A DNA stretch of 64,000 nucleotides from Magnolia sinica (GCF_029962835.1 NC_080573.1:88078001-88142000), one strand, 5' to 3'. Positions 46,089-58,309 are shown, counted from the stretch's first letter. The notes: generated from the letters alone by a model not told the origin. Translations and numbers: made by a program.

Positions 46089-47083
46089 TACGAGGTTAGT
46101 GAACCAAGCTCTTCAAATCTAATGGAGCAAGCTAAGTCTATCACTACTCTTAGGAGTGGGAAGATAGTTGACAAATCTATTCCGGTAAGGGCTAAAAAGC
46201 CTAAGGACCTAAGGACTCGGATTTAGATGAGATTGATAGACCTAACGATGCTCCACATGAGGGATAACCGGAAGTTCAAAAAAAACCAGTTGCTCCATTC
46301 CCCCAATGGCTGATAGCACCAAAACCTCTTTCTAAGTCGCAGGACATTCTAGAGGTGCTTAAATAAGTGAAGGTCAATATTCCTCTACTAGATGTCATTA
46401 AACATATACCTTTATATGCTAAAATTTTGAAAGATCTATGTATAACCAAAAGACGGTAAAACATCTAAAAGAAAATATTTTTGACAGAAAAAGTGAGTGC
46501 CATCCTAAAGCAAGATGTACCGCAGAAGTACAAAGATCATGGTAGCCGAACCATTGCTTGTATAATTAGGAATTACCAGATTGAGCATGCACTTCTTGAC
46601 TTATGAGCGAGCATAAATCTGATCCCATACTCAGTCTACGAACAACTAGGTTTGGATGAATTAAAACCCACCCACATTACAACTTGCTGATCGCTTGGTT
46701 CATGTACTGAGAGGGATAATTGAGGATGTGTTGGTCCAGGTTAACAAATTCTACTACCCAGTAGATTTTATCATTCTTGATACTCAACCCATCATCGACA
46801 TGAGCACTCAAATTCCCATCATTCTAGGTCACCCATTCCTTGCTTCATCAAATGCAATCATTAATTGTAGGAATGGAGTTATGAATTTATCATTTGGGAA
46901 TATGACATTGGAGCTCAATATTTTTTTCAATATGGGCAAACATGCAGAGGATGATGACGATGCCCATGATATTAACTTGATTGATTCTTTTGTGGAAGAT
47001 AGAACACTTCTGACCTTATCCTTTGACTCTCTAGAGACGTGCTTGGCCCACTCCCATGATTTAGATGATGATATGATTAGGGT
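46089..47083 (+). pseudogene. pr: Athila protease region, cut off by X
   Basis: Upstream frames carry SVYEQLGLDELKPTHIT-like text preceded by LLDL-stop-AS, where the active-site Gly codon of the D-L-G-A motif reads TGA (46603-46605 region). After a frameshift near 46685 the open part at 46695-47083 has VDFIILDTQP, IPIILGHPFLAS and NAIINCRNGVMNLSFGNM, the C-terminal half of Athila protease. Coding text stops at 47083, where TGTAAGGCCCG of X begins. No reverse transcriptase is present. Confidence 0.82.
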
Positions 47084-47867
47084 TGTAAGGCCCGTAACAT
47101 AGTCCATACCATTCCTTAGACTCCCACGATCCTCCCCGTCAAATTCTGGTGACATGCGACCTGTAGTCGGTATTTGCACACGTCCTTAAGTCGCACTCAT
47201 AGATCTGAGTCGACTCAATTCAAAACCTATATCCTAGCACCGCGCTGTGTCATGGTTCCAACATTGTGTCTTCCGCACCGATGGATACCCAGGCTAGGAG
47301 TTGTGAGCCCACGTTTATTTCGAGGATAACGCCGCCCATTGCGAATCCTGAGAGAATCTCTACCTAATCTATCACATCAATCAATCTATCATAAGTCAAG
47401 TACAACCCATCACTCCACCCATCACACCCATCCCTCTCTTACATAAACCATCCCCAAAGTCAACTCTTCCTTACACCACCCATCCCTTCCTTACACAACA
47501 CCCATCCCTCTCATCCCATCCTTCTTACAACACCATCACTCCATCCCCTCTCATTCTCCACTATTTTCCCAAGCTACTATGAGAGAAGAATCCTAAGGAG
47601 AGAAAAGAGAACCCAAGTTCAAGGCCCACTTCCTACCCCCTCATCTCTCATCCTAGCCCTCCAAACTTCATCATCCACCATAAAAGAGAAAGCTTAGGAG
47701 CTAAGGATTTCAAGGAGCTAAAGAAGAAGACCAACGGTGGGTGATCTTAAGAACTCCACCCTTGATTTATATTTGAGGGCCCACTTGTGGTGGGACCCAT
47801 TTGATGTGTGCGTTGTAAAACGAGAGGAGCTCATAGTGGCGGAGCTCCTCCCTCACACACACGCCTC

Positions 47868-47880
47868 TCTTCTCTCTCTC

Positions 47881-47922
<42 letters not shown>

Positions 47923-47937
47923 CCTCTCTCTCTCTCT
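47868..47937. repeat. CT microsatellite in X LTR
   Basis: A long (CT)n run with a few interruptions, corresponding to the shorter run at 7289-7324. It generates Ser/Leu-repeat ORFs that I do not regard as genes. Confidence 0.92.
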
Positions 47938-48904
47938 GTTGCAACCCCCTTGATGAATGGATTAGATCCACACCATCCATCAGTGGCAGACACCTTGCTG
48001 CCCACAATGGGACCCACTTGATGTATGTTCCTTACATCTCCACCGTCTAGACCGTAGACGGTGGAGGGGCCGCTTGATGTATGTGTTTTACTCACGCTGG
48101 TCAGTGGTAGTGGGGCCCACATGCTATGTGCATGAAATCCATACCGTCCAACCATTTGTGGAGATCGTTTTATGGCATTGCAGGGAGGATAAGATATATC
48201 TAAATTTCAAGTGGGCCCCACCAGCTATATAGCTATTGTATTGACATCAGCAGGCTCTGTGGGTCTGATCATGGGTATGTGTTAAATCCAAATTGTCCAT
48301 CTACTGGACGCTGGGCAGTAGCCCAGCAGTCCAGTAGCATAGTTACTGTAATGACATCAGCAAGCCTGTGGGCCTGATCATGAGGTATGTGTCATATCCC
48401 AAGCCGTCCATCTGGACGTGGGACCCACATGCCACTTGTGTGGTGTCTACACTGTCCAGCTGGGATGGTGGGACCCACCACAATGTGTGTTATATCCAAA
48501 CCGTCCATCCACTTTGTGAGCTCATCTTAAGGCTTGAGACGGGAAATAAGACAGATCTGTTTATCAAGTGACCACACTGCAAAACCAGTGGCAGATTGAG
48601 CGTCTACCCTTAAAACCCATTTGGGGCCACGAAAGTTCTAGATCAATATGAAATTTGCTTTCCTCTTAATTTAGGTCTTTGTGACCTTATGAACAGATTG
48701 GATGGAAAATAAACGTTATGGTGGGCCCTGTGAATTGTTTAAATGGTGAAATCATTATCTCCACTACTATTTGTGGTGCGGTCCAAATGATATTTTGATA
48801 TGGTTCCTTTTTTTTTTGGGTGATGCTCTAAAATGATCTTTAAAAATAAATGAATGGTGTAGATATAATAATAATGTTTTATCCACCCCATCCAATTAGG
48901 ACGG

Positions 48905-49030
48905 TGGGTCTCACTTGATGTACATGAGGCCCATGAGTGAGGCCCGATGTGATGTATATGTGGCCCATGTGTGAGGCCCGATGTGATGTATATGTGGCCC
49001 ATGTGTGAGGCCGATGTGATGTATATGAGG
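48905..49030 (+). repeat. 34-bp tandem repeat in X LTR, three to four units
   Basis: Units read gtgaggcccgatgtgatgta plus tatgtggcccatgt. They are nearly identical, unlike the degenerate ~16-unit array in the first X copy. Confidence 0.9.
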
Positions 49031-49041
49031 CCTATATAATG

Positions 49042-49874
49042 TGTCACACCCCAAATTCAAAAACCGGGCTCACAAAGTTCCCGATCGCCGAATCTGGTGT
49101 CGATAGCCTTCGTAGTACCCCATTCTTAGCTCCCAGCATGCATACGTTAGATTCTTATCCTGGGATTCTACAAGGAGAATTTTCCAATGTACATTTACTC
49201 GTAATAAGCATAACCACAAGTTTACCCAAATCACAAAGGCAACATCATCATCATCACATATCCACTAATATAAACATTTGAACACAATGCTAAAAGGCAA
49301 ATTTATATGTCAAAATCAAAGCTTTAGAAGTCAATTACATGCTTCAAGCTCCACGCTGCTACAACCTAACATCACCTGCACGCATCTATCATGCATAAGC
49401 TTATAGAAAGCTTAGAGGGTGGTGTAAGTGTGTGAGCAGTATATGTGTGCTTAAAATGTAATATCAGAGTAAACGAAAATACTGGTAAGTCCACGGACCA
49501 TTCAATATCAGAGTAAGCAGAAATACTGACAAGTTCATAAAAATATCATCAACCTCATCCAAGATATGCGATGAAAAGACATAGCAAGCCAATGTCATAT
49601 ACTAAAAAAGTAATGTAAATCCTTTATGTAAGTGAAAACATAATGAACCAGATATCAGATATCGAGGATGCAATATAATATGCAATTCGGAAGAGCTACG
49701 AATACCATCAACCTCATCTAGGTCATATAAATGCAGAAACATTGCAACCTAGAATTCCATATGCCGAGGATGCATTGTAATATGCAATATGTTGTGCGAA
49801 TGAAATGACCAAGTTGCAGTGTGAATTCGAGATGATAGTACATGGTATCGCGGGCTATGGGGCCTATCATAAAG
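49042..49874 (-). mobile_element. LTR of family X, second reverse copy, truncated
   Basis: Starts TGTCACACCCCAAATTC, the reverse complement of the X 3' end. It matches the minus strand of about 11340-12074 block by block (cttatcctgggattctac, gtaataagcataaccac, atcatgcataagcttatag). It stops at 49874 where the reverse Sirevirus LTR begins. Confidence 0.82.
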
Positions 49875-50957
49875 TGAGAAGGCCGAGCTAAGAGTCTTAG
49901 ACAGGCAGGGGGGGTGGAATAGACTATGCTAAATTAAAAATAAAATGCGGAATTTAAATAAATATAAATTAAGATAGCCCTTAAACAATCCCCAATGCAT
50001 AAATGTAAAACAACCTCAAGTGTACGAGTATTGAGAGGTTGATACAGATGTTGTTCTAAGGACAATCTTACACCAAAAGCCAATGGCTTATGGTAGGACA
50101 ACCCGATTCGTAGAATGGTCTGTGCATCAAAATCTCAAACTGATACAGAGGAATAAAGAAATAAATAGCAAAGGAAATAACTAAGCTATTACAACATTCC
50201 CACAATTGCATAAAAGAAATTACAACATTCTCCACAAATGCATAAAGGGAAATTACAACATCCACAAAATGAAATATTCAATCAATCACCACAAGACCAG
50301 AAATTATGGTGGTTCGCTTGTGTACACCAATTGTTTAAAAAAACAGCCACACAACTACTCCACTCCTAATATCCTTACATAGTGGATATTAGCGTTCACT
50401 ATGAAAATAGGTTTTTCAAGGTTTGCCTAAAACCTTCACAATTGTGTCTTTCAAGTGGGCTTACACAATTCGAAAACCTCACACTTTGAGTTTTCTGGAT
50501 CACCTCAGACGAACCAAAAGAAAGAGATTTTTCTGACATAATATTAATGAAACCAAAACAATGAATTTACAAAACTATAAAATACTTATCTGGATATTCT
50601 CCTTTTGATGCAGCTCGGAAGAACCATTCGGAGTGGAAGTTCAACGTTGATGTTCAATGTTCACACTCACTTATGGAAAGGTTCTAAGTTCTAAATTGAT
50701 TTTAAATTAAATCACCTTGGGCTAACTTGATTTTATTTTGATTCTAAGAAATGGGAATACTTCAATCCCTCTTTCAAATAAAATTGGAATGCAGAATACA
50801 AAATCAAATGCAAAAAGCTAATTAAAGAGAATATGAAATAAGAACCAGATAGCTTAAGAATGTCACTAACTTATCTCTCAGAGTGGTGTATTGATTTTTC
50901 CTTGAATTGGATATCAAACTCTGAAATTCGTGCTCTATTTATAAGTGCAGAAATCAC

Positions 50958-51306
50958 ATCTTCGACTGGTCCTAAGGTCGGTTCGATTGGTCGAAGGACC
51001 AACAAACTTTTGAAAATTTAGGCACGATAAGATCAGACCGTTCCACGACTAGTTAAAAGACCTGCTCAACCGGTCGAGTGGCCTCCACGACCGGTCGAGT
51101 CCTGTCCACGACTGGTCGTGTGGAACTTAATTTAGTTGCTGGACTTTTAGTCGAGCCTAAAAGACTGGTCGAGCACTGTTCACACGACCGGTCGAACAGT
51201 CTCCAGGACTGGTCGAGGCAATAACAAAAAATCCCAAAAAATAAGAAACAAACTTAGGACTGGTCGAGGATTTCTTAGACTGGTCGAGCTAGTGTTAGGA
51301 CTAGTC
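50958..51306 (-). repeat. Array of cgaccggtcg near-palindromes (reverse Sirevirus LTR)
   Basis: About twelve copies of gactggtcga/cgaccggtcg at irregular 15-40-base spacing, just upstream (in element sense) of the inverted TATA box. Confidence 0.88.
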
Positions 51307-51517
51307 AAAAAATAGATTATGAACTTATAAAATTACCCAATTAAATTATGTATTTAAAATGACCTATCCTATGATCAATCTAGGATCATTCATACCTTAT
51401 AAGCAATATATGAACATTGAATCTTCTTTTGCTTCAGTTGATAGTCATTTTTTGAAGTTCACGAAGATTGAGATCTTGACATATGATGAAGCTTGAACTT
51501 GAGACCTTTTGAAGCTT

Positions 51518-51522
51518 GAAAT
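51518..51522. repeat. Probable target duplication gaaat, left copy
   Basis: gaaat precedes the forward Sirevirus. aaaat follows its end at 60972-60976, a one-base difference explained by a later G-to-A change. The reverse LTR homology resumes on the far side, which supports the junction independently. Confidence 0.6.
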
Positions 51523-53447
51523 TGTATGTGCAATGGTTTCTTACTCCTTTAGTTGTCAAATTTTATGGTACCAAAAACACAATCTGTCTTGTGTAGCATG
51601 TTGATTTATATGTTCAAGACACTGCATCACAATGCTTCAAGTTAAGAACGGTGATCCACTTCAAGACAGGCAAGGTCAAGTACTTTGTCCACTGCTGTAA
51701 GCTTCAAAGTCCAGAGTATTTCAAGAGCTACAAGAGCTACATTAAAAGATAAGTGCTTGTTCAAGATTCAAGATAATATTTAACTCAAGATAAAGTACAA
51801 CTCAAGAATGACAAATCCAAGCTTTAGAAGATCTCAAGTTCAAGCTACATCGTATAAAAATCTTAAAGTTTCATAATCGTCAAAGGTCAACCATCATCTG
51901 AGGAAATGAAGTTTTGAATGTTCATACTTCATGTCCCAGGTATGAAAGACCTTAGATTGACCTTAGGGTAGGTCATTTTGTATACATAATTCAAATTGAA
52001 TCACTTTATATGAATTTGGACTGCCTCAACCAGTCCAAGTAATTCCAGGACCAGTCCTAAGTTGTTGAAAATTTTTAAAATTTTTTGGTTGAGCTACGAC
52101 CAGTCCTGGACTCTGCTCGACTGGTCAAGTGAACAGTGCATGATTCGTTCATGACCAGTCCAACAACTGCGACTCAAACTACAACAACAAAACCTGGTGC
52201 CTCACGACCAGTCGTGGATTAGTCACGACTAGTCGTAGAGGGCTCACGACCGGTCGTGAACAGCTTACGACCAGTCGTGGAACAGTTTTATCCAATCGCT
52301 GTAAAAAATATGAAAATCTGTTCGACCTACGACCAGTCGTAGTGTCCTCAGGACCAGTCAAAGATGCAATTTCTGTAACTATAAATAGAGCACGAATTTC
52401 AGAGTTTCATAATCTAATTCAAGAAAAATCAAGGCATCACTCTAAGATAAGTTTTTGTTCATTTTAAGCTACTTTGTGCATATTTAATATTCTCTTTTGT
52501 TAGCTTTGTCAATTTGATTTTGTTTCTATATTCCAATCTGATTTGAAAGAGGAATTGTTGTATTCCTTCTTCTTGGAATCAAAATCAAATAAAGCTAGCC
52601 CAATTGGTTTAATTTAAAATCAATCTAGAACCTAGAACCATTTCAAAGTGAGTAATTGACATTGAACTTCTACATTCAAACTTCTACTCCGATTGGTTCT
52701 TCCGGGCTGCTACAAAAGGAGAAATCTAGGTATTTTGCATTATTGTAAATTTCCTTATTTTGGTTTCTTCTGAGATTAGGCCAAAAAAATCTTATTGTGT
52801 TGGTTACTTGAGGAGAGCCAGAAAACTCAGAAGTTAGGGTTTTTGAATTGTGTAAGCCCATTTGAAAGACACAATTGTGAAGGTTTTGGGTGAACCTGAG
52901 AAACCTATTTTCATAGTGAACGCTAATATCCCTTGTGTGAGGATATTAGGAGTGGAGTAGCAAGCTGTGTGGCTATTGTTTAACAGTTGGTGTACATACA
53001 GGCGAACCACTATAATTCTTTATGTCTTGTGATTTGAATGTTTGTGTAATTTTTATTTCTTTTATCATTCAACTTTGTGGGATGTATGTTTGGATGTGAA
53101 TGTTGTAATATTTACATTTCAATCATTGTGGGGAATGTTGTTATAGTTTAGACTTTCTTTCTATCTATTTCTTTTTATTCCTCTTCTGTTCGAGTTTTTG
53201 ATACAAAGATCTTTCTAGAAATAAGGTTGTCCTACCATAAACCTTGGTTTTTGGTGTAAGGTTGTCCTTAGAACAACATTTGTATCAACCTCTCAAGACT
53301 AGAATTTTGAGGTTGTTTTTGATTTCAGTACTGTGATTTATTTATTATGCTATCTTTTCTTTATTCATTTATATTCCGCTGTTAAAGTTTTAATTTGGTA
53401 TAGTCCTATTCATCCCCCCTCTAGGACATATAGCTTGGCCTTTTACA
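51523..53447 (+). mobile_element. 5' LTR of Sirevirus (1925 bp)
   Basis: Runs from TGTATGTGCAATGG to GGCCTTTTACA. A TATA box (tataaata) is at 52380-52387. It is shorter than the 3' LTR mainly through loss of ~45 bases near 52025, which removes part of the palindrome array. Confidence 0.92.
52025..52376 (+). repeat. Array of cacgaccagtcgtgg near-palindromes (Sirevirus 5' LTR)
   Basis: About nine copies, including cacgaccagtcgtgg, cacgactagtcgtag, cacgaccggtcgtga and tacgaccagtcgtag. The last ends within ~20 bases of the TATA box. The counterpart in the 3' LTR is at 59503-59885 with several more copies. Sirevirus LTRs are known to carry such palindromic repeats. Confidence 0.92.
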
Positions 53448-53449
53448 AG

Positions 53450-53462
53450 TGGTATTAGAGCC
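53450..53462 (+). promoter_or_regulatory. Sirevirus primer-binding site (initiator Met tRNA)
   Basis: tggtattagagcc, two bases after the LTR end. It is one C-to-T change from tggtatcagagcc. Confidence 0.85.
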
Positions 53463-53532
53463 TAATAGCTCATTTTTATTGTTATAATTTTGGATTTATT
53501 TCATGAGCTAACCGATCTAAGCTATTTATAAG

Positions 53533-55144
53533 ATGTCAAATTTTGATAGCCTTTCAGTCACTAGGCCTCCACCATTTGATGGCTCCAACTATGCGTGTTG
53601 GAAAGCCAGGATGAGGATTTTCCTTAAATCCATGGATGAGAGTGTATGGCAAGCCATAGTGACTGAATGGACCCCTCCTACCACTGAAGTGACTGGTATT
53701 GATGGTTCAAAATCAATGAGAGTAACACCTGATTTCTCTTGGACCACTCTTCATAAAAATGAGAGTAGTGCAATCAAAAGAACTAAATGTAATCACTTGC
53801 GCACTATCCCTGGATGAATTCAAAAGAATTATATCCTATGATAGTACAAAGCAAGCTTTGGATATTTTAGAAATGACACACGAGGGTACATCAATTGTCA
53901 AGAAATCTAAAGCCCAACTCCTCACAACCAAATTTGAGGAAATACATATGGAGGAAAATGAAATGTTCATGGACTTTTATACAAGATTAAATGACATTGT
54001 AAACTCTATGTGGGGCTTAGTGATAAAATCCTAGAAAGTAAAGTGTGTGCAAAGATACTACGCTCACTTCCTGAACGGTTCAATTCTAAGGTAACTGCAA
54101 TCTAGGAACTTCGTGATACGGACAATATGAGGGTAAAAGAACTAGTTAGATCTTTATAAATCTATGAGTTAAATTTTAAACCTCTTAAAAGTAAATCTAT
54201 TACCCTTAAATCTTCTAAATGTATTTCATAAGAAAATTCTGATTTAGAAAATTCTGAAGACGATATGAGTCTTTTAGCGAAAAAGTTTTACAAGATTTTC
54301 AAAAGTAAAAAGAGGGTTGACTTTCAAAAATCAAATGATAAGAAAAGATCTAAATCTAAATCTAAAACTTGAAAATCTTTAAAAGATAGTCAATGTTACA
54401 ATTGCCAAGAATATGGGCATTTAACAAACAAGCGTCCTAAAAAGGACAAACCTAAAAAGGAAAGGAATGTTGGCTACTTGGGATGAATCTTCTGGCACTG
54501 AAGCCTCTTCTAAATCAGAAGATTTTGAAACCAAGTCGGGCAATGAAGTTAAAGCCCTTATGACTCTAGCCATGTTCACTTTTTCAGATCATGATGATTT
54601 AACTAGTGAAGAAAATCTGAATAGTGATCATGAAAATGAAGAAGACCTTCAAGATGCTTACAATGCCCTATACAAGGAAAGTTGTAAAATTGTCGTAAAA
54701 CTAAAACTTCAAAAAGAAAAGTTTTTAAAACTTAAAGAAAATTTTGATTCCCTTGTTTTAGAAAAATCCCACATTTCAGATTGTTTTAAAAAATCAAAAT
54801 GGGATTTAGATTTCAAAACTTCCCTGATTGAAAATCTAAAATCTGAAAATGAAAATCTTAAACTTGAAGTCTCTTCTCTTTTGAGTTTAAAGGATACATG
54901 GAGGTATGCCCAAGGTGATCTTAAGTTAGAGAAAGTTTTGTCTGGATCAAGAAAATGTGGTGACCAATCCGGTTTGGGCTACGATAAAAATGTTCCTCCT
55001 AAACAGAAGAATACTCCTCCTAAGTTTGTGAAAGGAGAGTTTTCAAACTCAAAAGGGAATAGTTCAAATCAAAAGTTTTCTAAAAATGCTAAAACTTCTC
55101 AATCTTTCAAACCTAAAAGTAATTATATCAACTATAAAAATTAG
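53533..55144 (+). pseudogene. gag: Sirevirus gag
   Basis: Starts MSNFDSLSVTRPPPFDGSNY, a typical copia gag opening. The UBN2-type core (KARMRIFLKSMDESVW, then FKRIISYDSTKQALDILEM and MDFYTRLNDIVNSMW) is split by a frameshift near 53775. Further frame changes occur near 54012 and 54462. The zinc knuckle at 54394-54435 reads C-X2-C-X4-H-X4-R, so the last zinc ligand is lost. The C-terminal part (54467-55144) is a Lys/Glu/Leu-rich coiled coil (DAYNALYKESCKIVVKLKL) as expected of Sirevirus Gag. Confidence 0.9.
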
Positions 55145-55227
55145 AACTGAAACCCTTTAGCTGAGAAAATAGTTGATCTATTTAAGGAGCTCTTAAAATC
55201 TAACTCAGTGGGTCATTCTTACAACAA

Positions 55228-55776
55228 TTGCAAATACAAGAAGACCAACTATACCCTGGAACCCAAAACAGTTATGAAATGGGTTTCGAAGGTTACTTGC
55301 TTGGTTGCCCACACGACTTTCAAAGCTTCAAGTCTTTTAAAATAGTCTTAGACAGTGGATGCTCAAGGCATATGACTGGTGATAAAGGTCTATTCATGAC
55401 TCTTAAAGACATGATTGATGGATCAGTCACATTTGGTGATGGTAGCAACTGCAGGATTATTGGCCAAGGTACGGTTAAACTTTCTAACCTCCCCTTATTT
55501 GAGAATGTTTTATATGTTGAAGGGTTAAAATACAATCTGTTAAGCATATCTCAAATATGCGATAAAAATCATAGTGTTAAATTTTCTAACCTAGGGTATG
55601 AAATTTTAAACAAAAATGGTTATGTAATATTAAATGGTCGTAGAACATCTGAAAAATGCTATATTGTTAGTGATTCTAACTCATCTATTCAATCGTGTTA
55701 CATGGTCCATACCGATGAGACTGAATTATGGCATAAACGCCTTGGACATGTATACTACCGTAAAATTATAGATTAA
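55228..55776 (+). pseudogene. pr: Sirevirus protease and GAG-pre-integrase domain
   Basis: The active site is intact in VLDSGCSRHMTGD at 55345-55383, followed by VTFGDGSNCRIIGQGTV and LLSISQICD. ELWHKRLGHVYY near the end is the zinc-binding GAG-pre-integrase motif. This 182-codon stretch is the longest unbroken pol segment in the element. A TAA at 55774 ends it at the entry to integrase. Confidence 0.9.
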
Positions 55777-56600
55777 GCAAAAGAGAACTGATAAGAGGTC
55801 TACCTAAATTACAGAAAGTAGACAAAATATGTGGTGAATGCCAGATTGGCAAATAAATTAGGAGTGCTCACAAAAAGGTGGACTCCAATGCCACATCTAA
55901 TCCTCTCAAACTTCTCCACATGGATCTTATATGACCAACCACGACGGAGAGTCGAGATAACAAAAAATACATACTGGTGATCGTGGATGATTATACCAGA
56001 TTCACTTGGGTAGCCTTTTTAAAGGATAAATCATAAACCCTTGATAAAGTGAAAAGAGTTCTCAAACGAATCCAAACGGAAAAGGTTCTTAAGTCTATAA
56101 GATCCATAGTGATCATGGATCAGAATTTGAGAATAGCAGTTTTGAGAAATTCTGTTGCGATCAGGGAATATCGCATGAATTCTCTGCACCTAAAACACCA
56201 CAACAAAATGGAATTGTTGAAAGAAAAAATAGAGTGCTTCAAGAAATGGCTAATGTAATGTTGAATAGTATGAAGCTCCCTAAAAATCTTTGGGCTGAAG
56301 CCGTAAATACTGCATGCTATATAATCAACCGGGTCTATATGAGAAAATTAAACTATAAGACGGCTTATGAAATATGGTTCAACAAGAAGCCTACTGTCAA
56401 ATACTTTTGAGTTTTTGGCAGCAAGTGCTATATTTTATGTGACCGTAAAAATCTGGGCAAGTTTGACACTAAAAGTGATGAAGGGATCTTTTTAGGATAT
56501 TTCTTGAACATTCGAGCATATCGAGTACTGAATAAGAGGATCGGTGTTATTCAAGAGTCCATTAATGTGGTCACCGATGATCACTTGAATACACTTACAT
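55777..56600 (+). pseudogene. int: Sirevirus integrase
   Basis: Spread over several frames. VIVDDYTRFTWVAFL gives the first catalytic Asp, a frame change near 56095 leads to SDHGSEFEN (second Asp), and PQQNGIVERKNRVLQEMA carries the Glu. Downstream NLWAEAVNTACYIINR and KPTVKYF are standard. Stops include TGA at ~56408 and TAA at ~56033. The C-terminal part is open at 56504-56785. Confidence 0.85.
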
Positions 56601-56784
56601 CAAGTTCAGATAATGATGAAGTTCTTTTAATTGACAAACCAGATACTTCATCAAATCAAACTAATTCTAAACTGAGGACTGTTAAAGATCATCCAACTAC
56701 TCAAATTCTTGGAAACCCTCTCACTGGTGTGCGCACTTGTAGTCAACTAGAAGATATATGTAATTCTGTGTGTTTTACATCCTA

Positions 56785-57846
56785 GATAGAACCGACAAAC
56801 GTAAAAGAAGCTCTTACTGATGAAAACTGGATAGTTGCGTCCAAGAAGAGCTTAACCAATTTGTGAGAAATAATGTTTGGTATCTTGTTCCTAAACCTAA
56901 AGATAAACATATTATTGGAACTAAGTGAATTTTTAAAAATAAGTCTGATGAACTTGGTAATATAATTCGAAACAAAGCTAGACTGGTTGTACAAGGGTAC
57001 ACTCAAATTGAAGGAATCGATTATGATGAAACATTTGCCCCAGTAGCTCGTCTTAAATTAATCAGACTATTTATATCCATTGCTTACTTTAAAAAATTTA
57101 AAATTTATCAAATGGATGTAAAAAGTTCCTTCTTAAGTGGTGATCTACATGAAGAAGTGTATGTTGAACAACCAATGGGTTTGAAGACCCTAAACATTGA
57201 TCATGTCTACCACCTTAAAAAGGCTCTCTACGGATTGAAACAAGCTCCCAGGGCATGGTACGAAAAGTTGACTAAGTTTTTACCAAGTCATAAATTTCAA
57301 CTGGGAAGTGTTGATAAGACTCTTTTTGTTAAAAAACATAATGATGATATCTTAATGGTACAAATCTATGTTGATGATATTATTTATGGATCTACCTGTA
57401 CTAACATGACTATTGAGTTTGCAGATTTAATGAAATCTAAGTTCAAAATGAGCATGGTTGGGGAATTAAATTATTTCCTAGGGTTGCAAGTAAAACAACA
57501 ACTTGATGGTATTTTTATTTCTCAAACCAAATAAGCTTTGAACTTGATTAAAAAGTTCAGATTTGAGAATGGGAAAAATTTTGATACTCCTTTGAGTACA
57601 ACTTTTAGGCTCTCAAAAGACTCTACAGGTAAAAATGTAGATCCTAAATTATATCGCAGTATGATTGGCAGCCTGCTTTATTTAACTGCAAGTAGACCTG
57701 ATATTGCTTTTAATGTTGGTATTTGTGCTAGATATCAATCTAACCCTAAAGAGTCACATCTAACTGCTATTAAGCAGATTATTCGATATGTCGTAAGTAC
57801 TGTTAATTTGGGTCTCTGGTATCCATATGATACTAGTGTTCAGTAG
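56785..57846 (+). pseudogene. rt: Sirevirus reverse transcriptase
   Basis: A frameshift near 56840 puts the first part in another frame (NNVWYLVPKPKDKHIIGTK then a TGA). Open text from 57112 gives [20 protein letters not shown] with the first catalytic Asp, [15 protein letters not shown], and the catalytic YVDDIIYGS at 57368-57394. TAA 57532 splits the ORF. PKLYRSMIGSLLYLTASRP follows. All catalytic Asp codons are kept. Confidence 0.9.
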
Positions 57847-58309
57847 GCTGGGTACACTGAGCTGATTGGGCTAGAAATATCGATGATAGGAAATCAAACA
57901 GTGGTGGTTGTTTATATATCAGAAATTATTTAGTTTCTTGGTTTAGCAAGAAGCAAAGTTCCGTATTGCTCTCAACTGCTGAGGCTGAATACATCGCAGC
58001 TGGAAATGCATGTACTCAGCTTGTTTGGATGAATAGAATGTTAAGCAATTACGAAATTGCACAGGAGTCAATGGTTTTATATTGTGACATTCCAATGCAA
58101 TAAATATATCTAAAAATCTAATCTAGCATTCACGTACCAAGCACATTGACATTAGGTATCATTACATTCATGAATTAGTGGAAGAAAAAATAATATCTTT
58201 GGAATATATTCCGACCGAGAATCAACTTGCTGACATTTTTACTAAGCCGCTCGACAAAAGCAGGTTTAATAAATTGAAATTTAATCTTGGTATGTGCAAT
58301 CTAAATTGA
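57847..58309 (+). pseudogene. rh: Sirevirus RNase H
   Basis: A shift just after TAG 57844 moves the frame. Recognisable text includes DDRKSTSGGCLYISN-like residues, SWFSKKQSSVLLSTAEAEYIA and the terminal QLADIFTKPLDKSRF. At least two stops break it. pol ends at the TGA near 58307-58309. Confidence 0.85.

Larger units (their letters stand above)
42512..47083 (+). mobile_element. Athila-type Ty3/gypsy element, 5' half
   Basis: LTR (42512-44272), Athila primer site, gag and protease are present. It ends abruptly before reverse transcriptase where a forward X LTR starts at 47084. The gag and protease text and the primer site are diagnostic of the Athila lineage. The remainder of the element is not found to the right, so it lies outside the window or was deleted. 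Confidence 0.88.
47084..49041 (+). mobile_element. LTR of family X, second forward copy, truncated
   Basis: Starts TGTAAGGCCCGTAACATAG and is collinear with 6303 onward: tacccaggctagga (47288 vs 6510), a (CT)n run, then the ggtctttgtgacctta block (48675 vs 8200). It stops inside the ggcccat/gatgtat array at 49041, where a reverse X copy begins. It inserted into the Athila protease gene. Confidence 0.8.
49875..51522 (-). mobile_element. Reverse Sirevirus 3' LTR, outer part
   Basis: On the minus strand this matches the forward Sirevirus LTRs at 51523 and 59012. Shared blocks include the gttgtcctaccataa and ggtgtaaggttgtcctt phrases (50045-50100 inverted), the TATA box (tatttata, 50936-50943 inverted) and about twelve gactggtcga-like motifs at 50958-51306. 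Its remainder continues at 60972 because the forward Sirevirus inserted at 51522/51523. The outer end near 49875 (tgagaaggcc) is degenerate. Confidence 0.82.

Noticed and set aside
47737..48155. ORFs rich in Ser-Leu or Arg-Glu repeats
   Set aside because: They are translations of a CT microsatellite in the X LTR.
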